From positions 41,169,807 to 41,233,806 of the forward strand of contig CM035170.1 of the NCBI GenBank assembly GCA_020205615.1: a stretch of DNA of 64,000 bases, written 5' to 3'. The notes beneath the pieces are model-generated. The model worked only from the letters and a program-made list of their open reading frames with translations, was not told the DNA's origin and ran no database searches. The translations under genes were made by a program, and so were the position numbers. Below, one piece after another: positions 46,576 to 59,456 of the stretch. Each line of letters begins with the position of its first letter. The stretch's first letter is position 1. The DNA comes from Panax quinquefolius (taxonomy: Eukaryota; Streptophyta; Magnoliopsida; Apiales; Araliaceae).

Positions 46576-46609
<34 letters not shown>

Positions 46610-46671
46610 GTTGAATAAATTTAAAAATAATGGAGACTACAAGTTATGACATTAGTTTAGTTAAGTAATAA

Positions 46672-46744
46672 ATTAGAATGGCTCGGTTGGTAGTTAATGG
46701 CCTAATAACCCATAGGTCTTAGGTTCAAAACCTAAATTGTGATA
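46672..46744 (+). pseudogene. tRNA-iMet-like pseudogene, copy 1
   Basis: The sequence aligns with plant initiator tRNA-Met: D-arm-like GGCTCGGTTGGTAG, anticodon region 'aataacccataggtc' (CATAACCCACAGGTC in the true gene), T arm 'ttaggttcaaaacctaa', 3' end TGTGATA, then TTTTT. An extra A lies in the anticodon loop, and the acceptor stem is degraded. It is non-functional as a tRNA; it could be a SINE head. Confidence 0.5.
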
Positions 46745-47341
46745 TTTTTGCTTCTTATATTATATTTTTTTGTGTATTAGATAAATTCTATTACCATCTA
46801 CATATATAGATACCCATCTTAAATCTCCACATTAAACTAAACATATATAAAAGTAACTATGAATATTTATATAACGTAACTATGAATATTTTAATATATA
46901 TATATATATTTATAAATTTATCTCTAAATATTCATATAAATATTTATAAATAAATATTCAAATAAATTTATCTTTAAAATTTATAAACAAATATTTATTT
47001 ATAAATTTATAAATATTTCATCTAAACTTTAGATATGAATATTTTTAAAAATATTTATATGAATATTTAGAGATACATTTATAAATATTTATATGAATAT
47101 TTGTTTACACATATATATATATATATATATTCATAATTACTTTATATATATTTAGTTTAATGTTAAGATTTGTTTAGTATTTTATTTAGTTTGACAAGAA
47201 ATTTTGAAAAAATATGTATGTATGTATGTATGTATATATATATATATATATAAATATATATATATACACACACATATCGATAGAATAAATTTAAAAATAT
47301 TGGAGGCTACAAGTTATGGCGTTAGTTTAGTTAACTAATAA

Positions 47342-47412
47342 ATTAGAATGACTCAATGGTAGCGTAATGGCCCAATAACCCATAGGTCTTAGGTTCAAAA
47401 CTTAGTTGTGAT
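47342..47412 (+). pseudogene. tRNA-iMet-like pseudogene, copy 2
   Basis: Duplicate of the copy at 46672 carried by the direct duplication. 'ggcccaataacccataggtc' is closer to the iMet anticodon arm; the T arm ends in CTTAG instead of CCTAA. The same extra A is present, so the mutation came before the duplication. TTTTTAT follows. Confidence 0.5.
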
Positions 47413-47419
47413 ATTTTTA

Positions 47420-48076
<657 letters not shown>

Positions 48077-48079
48077 TAA

Positions 48080-48680
48080 GGTAACATTTTAATAGGCGTT
48101 GAAAAAGTTGTATAAAATATGCAACAAAAATAAAAATTATTGCCAAATGAATGTGGTCCATATTAGGCAACGAAATATAGTAACAAAAAAAACTTTCGTT
48201 GCTACCGCGATGAAGAGAAATCAGTGGTTAGAAATTTTGCAACGAATTTCTAAATCTAATTTTGTTTCCAAATTTTGCAACGACTTATGAATTTTGTTGT
48301 AAAAATGAAAATCGACACAATCTGCAACGAAGGACAAATTTCGTTGCTAAACATACACTTTTAGCAACGACTTATAAAGTCGTTACTGAAAAATCATTGC
48401 TAAAGCCCCATTTTTAGCAACAAAAAAACTTTTGTTGCCTTTTATGACGAGAAATCAAGTGGTGAAAATTTTGCAACGCAATTTCTAACGAAATGTTTTC
48501 CATGAATGAATTAGCAACAAAATTTTGCAACGACTTATGAATTTCATTTGCGAAAAGTGAAAGCCCCGACATAATCAGTAATGAAGGACAAATTTACGTT
48601 GCTAAACATATACTTTTAAGAACGACACTTATAAAGTCGTTGCTCGAAAAATCGTTGCTAAAGGCCCATTTTTTGTAGTG
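48080..48680. repeat. Right subterminal region of the CACTA element, internally duplicated
   Basis: Dense GCAACGA / CGTTGCTAA motifs as at the left end. A block of about 250 bp (48170-48420) is repeated at 48421-48675: both contain 'gcaacgacttatgaattt', 'aaggacaaatt..cgttgcta' and 'tataaagtcgtt'. The second copy ends in the true terminus (TTTTTTGTAGTG), the first in a related 'gccccatttttagcaac'. Confidence 0.75.
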
Positions 48681-48683
48681 CCT

Positions 48684-48778
48684 TAACTTTAAACTTTTAT
48701 CAATTTAACCATTTACGAAATAAAATAATAATTATAAAAAATTGAATACTTTCATTTCATACAATTGAGGGTCTTACA
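48684..48778 (-). repeat. Remaining 95 bp of the left LTR of the second LARD-like element
   Basis: Continues the LTR broken at 24847 (after the CCT duplication at 48681-48683) and ends at TCTTACA (48778), the LTR 5' terminus on the minus strand. Compare 14409-14496. Confidence 0.8.
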
Positions 48779-49022
48779 ATCTCCCATCCTTATGAAATTT
48801 AAGCCTCGAAATTTACATACGTACTGGCATTCAAGATATGAGAATACCTTGCTTTCTTTTCTGGATTGTACCTTCCGGTTATATCCTCTCAGTATCATGA
48901 TTTTTCCATTGCTCATCTCTTTGTATTTCAAATATCATTCTAGAATATATCTTCAAAACAAAGGTCAAATGACATATCATAAATTGTCAACTTATCAAGT
49001 AAAATTTTTTGCTTAGGTAAGG
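48779..49022 (-). other. Internal domain (part 1) of the second LARD-like element: polypurine tract side
   Basis: Minus strand: tract AAGGATGGGAGAT next to the LTR, then sequence homologous to 11752-11920 (for example 'tattctag..tgatat' and 'aaggtattctca'). It is cut by the solo LTR at 49023. Together with 51225-51316 it makes an internal domain of about 336 bp without coding capacity. Confidence 0.7.
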
Positions 49023-51219
49023 TGTAAGACCCCAAATTATTAATAAATGAAATTTATTTTCCTCTATTTATTATTTTGAAATAGTAAGGGTTGATTTGAT
49101 TAATGTGGATAGTTATGTGTAAAATACGCAAAATATTTCGAATAAGCAAGTGGTTATAAAATATTCATTATTGTCGGGGAATATTCATTTGGTCGTGGAA
49201 TATTAAATCGCTTCGGGAATATTCGTATTTAATGCAGCCAGTAGCGATTTTGTGGGCCCCATAACGGAAAGCGATTGGATGAAGAAAACGACAAATATAA
49301 GTTGTTTATAAATAACTGCGTAGTTATTCACAGATTATCTTTGTTGGAATACCGGTGGTTAAAAACACACTAATGTCTGGCGTTGTTGAGCCGCGATATA
49401 CGATATGCACCAATTATTGATTCTTACGTAAGAAGGCACTACTCAATAATTGTTTGATGAATTACTATTCAATATTTTATTTTATTGATTCAATAATTCT
49501 TTGCATTGATATTTTATATTATTGTTGTTTTGATAAAATTGTCATTACATAGTATTTTCTATTATCTGACAATAATTCATATTATCTGAATAATATTATT
49601 GGATAACATTCTTGGCAATGTCTAGAAAGTTACATCTAAGGAGAGGTTTGGTCACCTAATTGCGGCGCCCGAAGAGAGAGATCCTTATTGGAAAGCCCCT
49701 CTTTCTAAGAACGACACAGTTGCGATCTTGTGATTCTGTAATATTATTTGTGAATAATTAATTATTGATTTATATGATGAGGAAAATATTAATTTTATGT
49801 GGATATAGATGGAGAAAATTTTTAAAATGACAATTGTTAAAAATTAATATTTTATCTTTTTCTCGATAAAATAATTCATTTAAATATATTATTTTAATAA
49901 TATATTAACGGTGATATTTTATAATGAATGTAGGATATATGAGTATATGAGGAGGAAGAGTATTTTTGTGGCATTAAATGTTTAACACATATTTTGTGTG
50001 TTGGTGGACACAATTATTAATCAAATTTGATTATAAAACATAAATCGCTTGGTTATGGATTTCAGTCGATTTACATTTGGAATTTGGAAAAACTTTCTTC
50101 TATAAAGTTGTAGAGAATTGAATTTCCTATAAAAAGTCGCCAGATTTGAATTTTTACGATAAAAGGGCTATTTATTATTCACATTATTCACGAATCGACG
50201 ACACTATTCAATTTAAAAATGAAATTTCTTCTTTTTGTCCAAAATATCTATTATGGATACTAGCTTTGATTATATCCATGTTTTGATCATTCTTGAATTT
50301 TACTCTACTCGATTACTTATGAAGTATTTTTGAACTTGGATTGTTTAAAATACGAATCCTTAATATTGTTCTTTTGTTTCACCGGATTCGTTTGCTTTAA
50401 AATATTTTTCATCATCCTCAGTCCTAAATGATGATATTCTTGAATATCTTTGGCCCTGTAGTGCAAAGATGAATGATTTCTTGATGAATATCTTTGGCAA
50501 AGTAGTCAAACATGAACAGTGTTGAGATGAACATGACTCTTGATTAATATCTTTGGCCGTAGTACAAAGATGAATAGGTGTTTAGATGAACACGACCAAT
50601 CGATGAATATCTTTGGCTGTGTAGTGCAAAGATGAATATTTGATTCAGTATATATATTGATTGATGTTACTGAGGGATAAAATATCGACGATGAACTTTT
50701 AAATTCATATATAGAAGATAGTAGTTTGCATTCTCTACTTAACTCTTCTAATGAATTGTTGTTTCCATTGCAGATTGTTGATTTAAAGCTGGTTGTCTAT
50801 TGTATTCTATTAGATTTTTCCTATTGGAGACTAACGATAATTTGTTGTATATTATCTTAGTCATAATATTCTTCTTGGGCTAGTTAAGCTCACCCTTTTC
50901 CTTGTTGTTCCATTTTTCTTCTCGGAGGCGAGAATGTAAAAGTACGAGTCTTGAGTGGAATATGGAATGAAGGTTACAGAGAGAGTTGTTTAGTAGTCCT
51001 CACCATTTTGTAAAATAATGTATAAATAATTGTGATGAGGATTTATTTGGGTATGTATATTGCTCTAGAAGACAATAATTGTATTTAAACTCACAAGATA
51101 TATATGTTGTATTGTATTTTGCACGACAAATATATTAATAAAGTTGTAGTTATTTCATACCATGTATTTGGCGACTCGAGAATGGGTTGGTTGGAATGGA
51201 CCTATTTTGGGGCGTCACA
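49023..51219 (+). mobile_element. Solo LTR, Tekay-like family, TSD TAAGG/TAAGT
   Basis: TGTAAGACCCC to GGGGCGTCACA, 2197 bp. Flanks are TAAGG (49018-49022) and TAAGT (51220-51224), a 5-bp duplication with one change. Removing it joins the internal domain of the LARD-like element. It includes CTTTG/CAAAG hairpin repeats at 50440-50650. Confidence 0.85.
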
Positions 51220-51224
51220 TAAGT

Positions 51225-51316
51225 CACACACTAGCTTAAGTATATTACTCATCTCTCCCTCCTAGTTCTAGACTCATATCTCCGCCAAATGACCATATCC
51301 TAAGCTCGATACCATT
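51225..51316 (-). other. Internal domain (part 2) of the second LARD-like element: leader and primer site
   Basis: Minus strand from 51316: primer site TGGTATCGAGCTTAGG, then the leader 'aggagggagagatgagtaat' as in the gag-bearing copies (53333, 61281). It shows the same layout as 11990-12066. Confidence 0.7.
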
Positions 51317-51484
51317 TGTGGCGCCTCCAAAATAGGTATACATCACCCATCTTGAGTCGCCAAATACATGGTACAAAATTCAAATACAACTTAATAATAC
51401 AATGCCGTGTAAAATACGATAAAACATAAACTAAGAGTTTTAATACGAATATTGTCATCTATACAATATCCACACTCAATGGTG
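51317..51484 (-). repeat. Right LTR of the second LARD-like element, truncated
   Basis: TGTGGCGCCTCC start of the minus-strand LTR, collinear with 21134-21300 up to 'cactcaatgg'. It ends abruptly at about 51484 where plus-strand LTR sequence of the same family begins. The rest (over 2 kb) is missing. Confidence 0.65.
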
Positions 51485-53283
51485 TCGAATTAGTTCTTAT
51501 TCATCCATTCTCCTATAAATGAAGCTCATTCCTTCATTATTTCTTACTTAATTCACTAAAACTCTAGAGAGAAAACTATAGAGAGAAAGAAGAAAAGTAT
51601 TCTTTACTTCACTACTCCAATATCCGATTTCTTCTAAGGTAGGGGATATTATTTGTTGTACTCTGTAAGGGGTATTCTTTCTTTCTTATTCATGAAGAGA
51701 ACTTACATTATTCCATTCTTTATTATTACATTAGAATAACATGTATCTGTGCCGGATACCCTATACTTGGTGAAATTCTTACATTATTCCATTCTTATTA
51801 TTACATTGGAATAACTTTGTTTATCTTGAATCTACATTATACACGGTGAAATTTATCTAATATTCCGTTCTTTATTATTACATTTAATATCCCATTTTCG
51901 CGCTTCGCGGACACAGTTCCATTATTTATTATTACGCCGTAATATCTTATCTGTAATGTTTACTGTGGGACTGATTCCATTATTTATTATTACGTGCCGA
52001 ATATCCATACGTAATTTACGCCGGGACCGGTTCCATTATTTATTATTACATTGGGAATAACTTTGCGTCATGCAATCTATCGCATTTACGGTGAATCCTT
52101 ATGTTATTCCATTCTTTATTATTACATTGGAATAACTTGTCTATGTGGTTTCATATGCATGGTGAATGATCCTTAGTATTCATTCCTTTTAAATTGTGGA
52201 AATGATCCGCTCTACGTGGATTACCGATGGCGGGGAAAATCCATTTGCGCCTCATATATTCTATTATACTCGGTTGGTTAAAGCTTTGGTTTCTATACTC
52301 CATGAAATTAGTGGAATATCCTTGATATTTGCGCTTCATCCAAAGATCTTTTCACGGAAATATTCTTACGAGCATTCTTGAATTTTCTTGCACAAAGCGA
52401 AGATCATGTTGACAATTTGGGCGTTATTGAGTTTAGGATAAATTAACTTATAAATCTTTAAAATTTATTCTTGAACTTGTTTTATTGAATTGTCATCATC
52501 CTCATGCTTATATTATGTTGAAAGTCATCTTTGGCTTACGTGCGTAGATGGACTTGGTATGATTATGACGAGGATTATTCGGTATAATCATAACCGTAAT
52601 GTGACGAATGATGTGGTAAAAGTCCTCATTGGCATGTAGTTCATTGGTGGGCGAGTTGTTGGTATGATTATGACTAGGGATTATTCAAAGATAGTCATGA
52701 CCATTGATGATCACATGAATATCCTTGGGCATGGAAGCGAGGATGATTCGATTTTATTTATTGTCGTAGTCTCGGCGATAAAAGTGATGAAAACCTATTA
52801 AATAATAGAAGATAGTAGATTTTATTCTCTACTTGACTCTTTTAATGGATTGTTTGTTCCGCTACTGATTAAACTTGATGTTTATTATATTTTATCAGTT
52901 TAACACCTTTGAAGGCTAATGATAATTTATTCTGCATTATCTTAGTCATAATATTTCTTACTGGGCTAGTTGAGCTCACCCTTTCTTTCATTGTTCTCTT
53001 CAAGAAATGTGAGCGTGGTTTTGGGACTAGTTGGGGAATAGAGTGATGATCCTAGATGGTGCATTAGTAGTCCTCACTATTCTATGAAATAGTGTGATAA
53101 TAAATGTAATGAGGACTCCATTGAGTGTGGATATTGTCTAGATGACAATATTTGTTTTAAAACTCACAACCTATGTTTTGTCGTATTTCACACGATTGTT
53201 GTATAATTAAGTTGTATTTGATTCAAGTACCTTGTATCGGCGACTCAAGATAGGTGATGTATACTGCTTTTAGGGGCGTCACA
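51485..53283 (+). mobile_element. First LTR of the tandem array, 5' truncated
   Basis: From 'gaattagttcttattcatcc' it aligns with 59415-61222 of the middle LTR; about 1.2 kb of U3 is missing. The TATA box CCTATAAATGAAG is at 51519-51531. The GTTATTCC/GGAATAAC array is at 51715-52200 and the hairpin repeats with CTTTGG at 52510-52740. It ends GGGGCGTCACA at 53283, followed by the primer site. Confidence 0.8.
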
Positions 53284-53302
53284 ACAGTATCAAAGCTTAG
53301 GG
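53284..53302 (+). promoter_or_regulatory. Primer binding site of array copy A (tRNA-iMet type)
   Basis: ACAGTATCAAAGCTTAGGG follows the LTR end; copy B reads TTGGTATCAAAGCTTAGGG at 61224. Both are variants of the TGGTATCAGAGC site complementary to initiator tRNA-Met. Copy A has lost the TTGG. Confidence 0.7.
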
Positions 53303-53464
53303 ATATGATCCCATTTGAGATGTGAGAAAAAAAAAGGAGGGAGAGACGAAATTCCTTCGCTAGTATGACCTACCTAAGTTTATTTGGTATTTAATTGGTG
53401 GACGTGAGTATATGGATAATGTGTGACACGTTAATTAACCCTTGTTTTGTGGCGGTGATTTAAA

Positions 53465-54665
53465 ATGGCATCCGAAAATGTTGGGATAAGCAATGAAGCA
53501 CATGAGACCGCTGAGTCACCAACGATCAATATCCGTGGATAATATCTGCAACAGAAGACAATAATCCTCGGGTAAACAATAACACCGGTGAAATGATGAA
53601 CGATGGGATGTTAAGAGGCTTTATGCAATTCAAGCAACAAAGAAGCGAGAGAGACTCTTGTTCATAATGTAGGTGGAAACAATGGAAACCCACGGTTGAT
53701 GACCGCTAAGCGATTCAAGGAGCCGGGACCACCGAGTTTTTGAAAAGCCGAACCACTTAAGTCGAGACGTGGTTAAAGCGAGATCACAAAAATATTTGAT
53801 GTCTTGGGATGCTCGAGGAGCAAAGGTTCCTTTGCCACCTTTATCTTGCGTGAAGAAGCGATTATTGGTGGGAATCTATAAAACGCACTCACTTAAGCAC
53901 TCAAGATGTCTTGGGAGAAGTTCCAAGAGTCGCTCAACGACAAGTACTTTCCCGAAAGTATTAAATCACATAAAAGAGGTGGAGTTTATCAAGTTGGAAC
54001 AAAACAATATGGCCAGGTAATACGCAATCACGAGGCTAAGTTTGCCGAGTTATCCCGATTTGCATCCCATTTGGTCGATAATGAGGAGCGAATGACGAGA
54101 ATGTTTCTAAGAGGTTTGAAACCCGATATACGTCAATACCTCATTTCTCACAAACTTTGTTTATATTCAGATGTTGTGAATAGGGCTCCGATTATTGGAG
54201 CGCGATAATGATTCAAAGACAACAAAAAAAGGTAACGACCAACAACACGATAATAATTGTATGCAAATTGGCAATGGCCATCTCGGAACAATGATAACCA
54301 TCGTGGGGAAATTATCACGCCAGAATGGTAACCACTTTGGTAATCATGGCAAGATAATAAAAGTGGAAATTTCAAGAAGAGGAGTTTCAATAATGATGGA
54401 AAGATAGAAACACTAGCACCCGTTTCAAAGGAAGAAGAACGATCACCGGGTCAGATATGTTTCAAATGCGGACGGGAGGGACACATCCGTCAAACTGCAT
54501 ACGCAACAATCCAAAGTGTGTTTTAATTGCGGAAGAAGGTCACCTAGCTCAATTTTTTTCAGATGGGTGAAGCCAAGTCCAAATTTGGGATAGTGATGCC
54601 AAAGAATGTCCCAAACAAGCCAAAGCCGTAGAGTTTAAGAGAGCATTTTTTTTTGACGAGGAACC
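53465..54665 (+). pseudogene. gag: Tekay-like gag of array copy A, frameshifted
   Basis: Start ATG 53465 (MASENVGISNEAHET). The capsid core is best kept at 53906-54208: 'MSWEKFQESLNDKYFPESIK', 'FAELSRFASHLVDNEERMTR' and 'GLKPDIRQYL'. Upstream, 'RFKEPGPPSF' and a 'WW.SIK' equivalent are in other frames. A basic Asn/His/Gly-rich segment precedes two zinc knuckles: 'CFKCGREGH' (54457) and 'CFNCG' (54519), each in its own frame. Frameshifts separate the blocks. Gag would form particles able to package any RNA with the matching signal, so an intact relative of this ORF could help the LARD-like elements to move. Confidence 0.8.
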
Positions 54666-54689
54666 CGAATAAAATTATCATGGGTAAGT

Positions 54690-55841
54690 CAATCATAAAC
54701 TCTTCATGAGTCTATACCGTGTATTACATCCTGCTTCTACTCACTCTTTTATTTCACCTAGTTGTGTTCAATGTTTGAATTTTACTCAGGAGAAGTTAGA
54801 TTTTGATTTATCTGTTGAAACTTCGGTTGGGAGAAACCTTCATTACATCTACTATTTATTAATCTTGTTTAATTCAAATTGACACTTTCACGCTACTTCG
54901 TCGATCTTCTCTCTTTGAAAATACTTGCCTTTGATGCAATTTTAGGATTTGATTGGTTAACTACTCAACATGCTTTTACGTAAGGTTGTTAGCTTTCATA
55001 TTCCTAACCAACTCACATATGCGAATCCAAGCAACCAAACCACTAAAGTCAATCATTGTCATATCAAGTCATAAGTAAAGACCCTCGAGCCTTTCGTTGT
55101 TGACTTCACAGTTGTGTGGAATGCGTTTGAAATTTGAACTTTCCGTAGGGACGTTGTGAATAAAGGTGGCAAGTTGATAGGTATCAATGTGACGTCTATC
55201 CAAGTCTTGGATGAGAGTAATGATTTTGAATGATATTTCTATTGTTAATAAATTTCTGACGTATTCTTGAAGACTTCTTAGCTTACCCCTAGAGCGTGAA
55301 ATCGAATTTTGTATTGATTCCCAAAGATAAAACCCATTTCTAAAACACTCAAATATTTTCTTTACCTAAAAACGAACGTAACATGTGCCAAAGACGTTGG
55401 CTTGAGTCATTAAAGATTACGATCATATCATTCAATACCATCGTGGAAAAGCGAACGTGGTAGGCGACGCGTTGAGTAGAAGATCGTGTCGTTTACAAGT
55501 CGCGTAATATCTGAACCCCCATGAAGATAACGAATATCTGAGTAGAATCGACTTTAATCGATAAAGTTAAAGCCGCTCAAGCTACACACCCGAAATGATG
55601 AATGTGAAGAATTAAGAAGGTTCAAGAGGCGTTATTCTAGAAGCAAGAATCGACAAAGAGAGGAAATCTCAACGCTTCGATATAATTGGCTATTTGAAAT
55701 CCTCGATGAAGTAGGGCGTGGCCTATAGACTCGCTTTTACCCCAGTATATTATGCGTGTTCGAACGTTTTTTTATGTATCGATGTTACGTAAATATGTGG
55801 ATGACCCGAACCACATTATTAATTTAGAACCGGACGATATA
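54690..55841 (+). pseudogene. Remnant pol of array copy A: protease, RT start, RNase H end, integrase end (internally deleted)
   Basis: In order: protease with 'THSFISPSCV' (54740-54770; the catalytic D-S-G is lost) and 'ILGFDWLTTQHAF' (54942-54976); an RT start with 'EREIEFCID' (55289-55317); then directly the RNase H end, with 'QRRW' and 'YDHIIQYHRGKANVV' segments (55388-55465) and a 'DALSRR' end (55466-55485); then the integrase C-terminus 'VAYRLAF' and 'NVFLCIDV' (55716-55787). The palm of RT with its YxDD, most of RNase H, and the zinc finger and catalytic core of integrase are missing. Copy B (62640-63960) lacks the same parts, so the deletions came before the array. The coding tail resumes at 58018 after the solo LTR. 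Confidence 0.75.
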
Positions 55842-58017
55842 TGTGACGCCCCCAAAATTAGGTATACGTCACCCATCTTGGGTCGCCACTTACATGGTAC
55901 ATAAATTCAAATACAAACTTAATTATACATCCGTGGTAACATACGACAATACATAAATCGAGAGTTCTAATAGAATATTGTCATTTAGACAATATCCATA
56001 CTCAAGGAGTCCTCATTACATTTATTGTCACACTATTTAACGAATAGTGAGGACTACTAATGCTATCTTCGGGACCATCACTCTTTTCCCACTCTTCCCC
56101 AAATATATTTTCATTTCACGAAGAAAGCGGTGAAAGAAAGGGTGAGCTCAACTAGCCCGATGAAGAAATATTATGACTAAGATAATGCGTAATAAATTAT
56201 CATTAGCCTTCAACGAGTGTTAAACCGATAAAATACAATAGACAACCAGGTTTAACTCGCAGCGGAATATCTGAATCCATTAAAAGAGTCAAGTAGAGAA
56301 TAAAATCTACTATCTTTTAGGTTTTAAAAGGTTTTCATCAATTTTTTTATCATTAAGACTCGGTTTAATGAATAAACCACAATATCTAATCATCCACAGT
56401 ACCACCTGGTCAAGGATTTTCATCAAATTATCAATGGTCAATTGACTATACCGAATCACCCACAGTCATAATCATACCAAAACTATCCATCAACTTGCAT
56501 TACAAGCCAATGAGGACTTTTATCACATCATTTATAACAAGCCATGATTATCTTAGAATGATCCCCGGTCATAATCATACTAAGTTCATCTATGCACGTA
56601 AGCCAAAGATAACATAATATATCATGAGGATGATGACAATGACATAATAATTCAATAAAACAAGTTCAAGAATTATTTTATCCGAGAATTAGTAACGTCC
56701 AAATTGTCAACAAGATATTGTTTTGTAGAGTAAAATTCAAGAATGATCGGAAGAATATTTCCATGAAAAGATCTTCGGATGAAACGCAAATATCAAGGAT
56801 ATTCTACTAATTTCATGGAGTATAGAAGTCAAAGTTTTAACCAACTGGGTATAATAAAGAATGGAATAACAAAAGAAATCACCAAGTATAGGGGATTCCG
56901 CGATATCTGAGTTATTCCAACGGATTAAATAAGGATGGAATAACATAAGGATTTCACCAAGTATAGGGTATCTCTGGATATACTCTGAGTTATGTATAGG
57001 GTATACCACTTTTACAAAGTTATTCAACGTAATAATAATGAATGGAATAACAGAGGTTCTCTTCATGAATACAAACGAATAATATCCCTTACGGGTACAA
57101 CAAATAATACCCCTTACTTAGTAAAAGACAATCTTTGGATATCAAAGTAGTGAAGTGCGAATACCCTTCTTCTTTCTCTCTATAGATTTTCTCTCTATAG
57201 CTTATCTCTATAATTTCTCTCTAGAGTTTCAAAGAATTCGTAAAGAAAATAATGAAGGAATGAGCTTCTATTTATAGGAAAATAGAATGCATAGTAATTA
57301 ATCCATGAATCGGTCCAGATTGATTTACTTTAATCGATGGTCCATATTTAAAGCAAAATCTTTTAAATAAAATATAATATATTCTATTTGTATAAAAACA
57401 TTTTTACTATGCAAACACTATGCAACACTATGCAAAACACTATATGCAAAAACACTATGCTACACTATGCATAATAAAATATAATATATTCTATTTATAG
57501 AATAACTTTAATAAAGTATTACATTTTATATAAAAGATGTTTCATTTTTATTACGTTAATAATAATGAATAAAACAAAAGCGTCATTATCGCTATAATAA
57601 TTCATATTATTAATCGACAATAATGGAATCAAGCTGAGTGACTTCTCACATAAACATCGATAATCGAATCTGGTAATGCTACCATACGACCACACGCATT
57701 ATTCTTTGTACTTTTACTCTGAGTAGTTCAGCGATGATCAACGGTAAAACTTCCGTCATTATTTTAATAAAATATTTTTATCGTTTTTCTCAATCCGCAA
57801 TAATTACATTGTGAGGTCCACCAATGATTGGTAGTTGTATGAATATTCCACCTTCATCGAATATTCCCAGCCCAATCAATATAATATAACCACTTGTATA
57901 CTTTGCAAAATTTATAAATACTACCCACAACAATAATATTATCTCAAATTCACACCATAATATTAAAATTATTTCGACAAAATTTAAATCTTTATTGATA
58001 AAATCAGGGGTCTCACA
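55842..58017 (-). mobile_element. Solo LTR, Tekay-like family, minus strand, TSD ATATA
   Basis: TGTGACGCCCCC at 55842 to GGGGTCTCACA at 58017, 2176 bp, flanked by ATATA (55837-55841 and 58018-58022). The intact target GAGATAGCGGA is seen in copy B at 63776-63786. The inverted TATA box (CTATTTATAGG) is at 57269-57279, and the GTTATTCC/GGAATAAC repeats at 56840-57080. Confidence 0.9.
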
Positions 58018-58205
58018 ATATAGCGGATAATTTAACGTGTGAGGAGATACGTGTTAAAATCTTAGATAAGAAGGATTATATTCGACACTCAAAGGTTATA
58101 CCTCAAGAGTTAGAATCAAAAGAAGTCGAAGATACCTCACCTCTTGAAAGATACCAGTATCGTCTCGTGAATTTCGAGGGCGAAATTTCATAAGGAGGGA
58201 GATTA
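58018..58205 (+). pseudogene. End of pol and polypurine tract of array copy A
   Basis: Frames with 'VKILDKKDYI', 'KVIPQELESK' and 'VNFEGEIS' correspond to the region after integrase (chromodomain region, shortened). The tract AAGGAGGGAGATTA (58192-58205) precedes the LTR. Confidence 0.7.
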
Positions 58206-59009
58206 TGAGACCCTATATTTTATGAATAAATATTTAATTTTCTCAAAATATATTTTTTAATATTATGGTGTGGATTTGAGATAATGTTATAGTTGTGGGT
58301 AATATTTATAAATTTTGCAAAGTATCCAAGTTGTTGTATAATATTCGATTGGTCGGGGAATATTCTTTTGTGTGGGAATATTAAATGCAATGGCACAATC
58401 ATTAATGGACCCTACAACGAAAGTATTGTCGTAGTTAGAAAATGACAAAATTATCTTTCTATAAAAAAAACACCGAGGTGTTACCGTTAAAAGCGTTAAA
58501 CTACCCGGTAGTAAAAGTACGATGTCTGGCGTGGTTGCGTAGTAGCACACGGTATTGATTATTGATGCTTTACGTGAAGTCGCTCGATTTATACTCAATT
58601 ATTGCTACGATAATTCTTTGCATCATATCTCTCGTATTATTGATTCAATTATTATTACGATATCATCTACATTATATGATATATTATTAAATCAATAATT
58701 GAGACAACAAAGTTATTCATATTATTAATTGCAATATTGATAATTTCTAGAAGTTACATCGATGAGAGGTTTGGTCACCTAATTACGCGCCATGATAAGG
58801 AGAAATCCTTATCGGAAAGCCCCATCTTTCACAGGAATGACACGGTTGTTAAATATTGTGAATTATAATATTAATGATGAATAAGTTCGTGTTGATTAAA
58901 GATGAATTTTATAGTTCCATTGTCTTGGACTTATTTGTGTTAGTATAATTGATGTTTCGATAGAGGTTATATTGTTCAATTGGGTATTGGGGACACTTTT
59001 AGTGTTGGA

Positions 59010-59405
59010 GTACTATTCACGAATTACTATTCACTTATTCATGAGTTACTATTCATGAGTTACTATTCACGAGTTAGTTACTATTCACGAGTTACTATTT
59101 ATGGGATTACTATTCACCAGTAATATATATTTCTTTTCGGTCAAATCATTTTTTTGGGTACAATATTATTCCATGAGGAGATGTGATAATTTTTAGGCCG
59201 TTGGTTGAAGTTATAATAGTAAATCAATATGGATCGTTGGTTGAAGATATAATAGTAAATCAATATGGATGGTGAAAGTTATAATAGTGAAATCAATATG
59301 GATCATTTGGTTTAAAGTTTTAATAGTAAATCGGTATGGATGGATTTGCTTTAAGTTTTAATAGTAAACCAATATGGATGTCCGTTTTAAAAGTAAATCA
59401 ATCTG
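59010..59405 (+). repeat. Two short tandem arrays in the U3 of the middle LTR
   Basis: 59010-59115: about seven units of GAGTTACTATTCAC(G/T)A. A shorter version is present at 2505-2558 (TACTATTCACGGGG). 59205-59405: about five units of 'ataatagtaaatcaatatgg' plus 'atggttggtt'-like spacer. Both lie just upstream of the TATA box at 59443. Confidence 0.7.
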
Positions 59406-59442
59406 GACCGTTCTTGAATTAGTTACCATTCAGTCCATTCTC

Positions 59443-59456
59443 CTATAAATAGAAGC
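59443..59456 (+). promoter_or_regulatory. TATA box of the middle LTR
   Basis: CTATAAATAGAAGC, with the conserved downstream 'cattccttcattatttctta' and 'actctagagagaaa'. It is the best candidate promoter for copy B. Confidence 0.6.
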
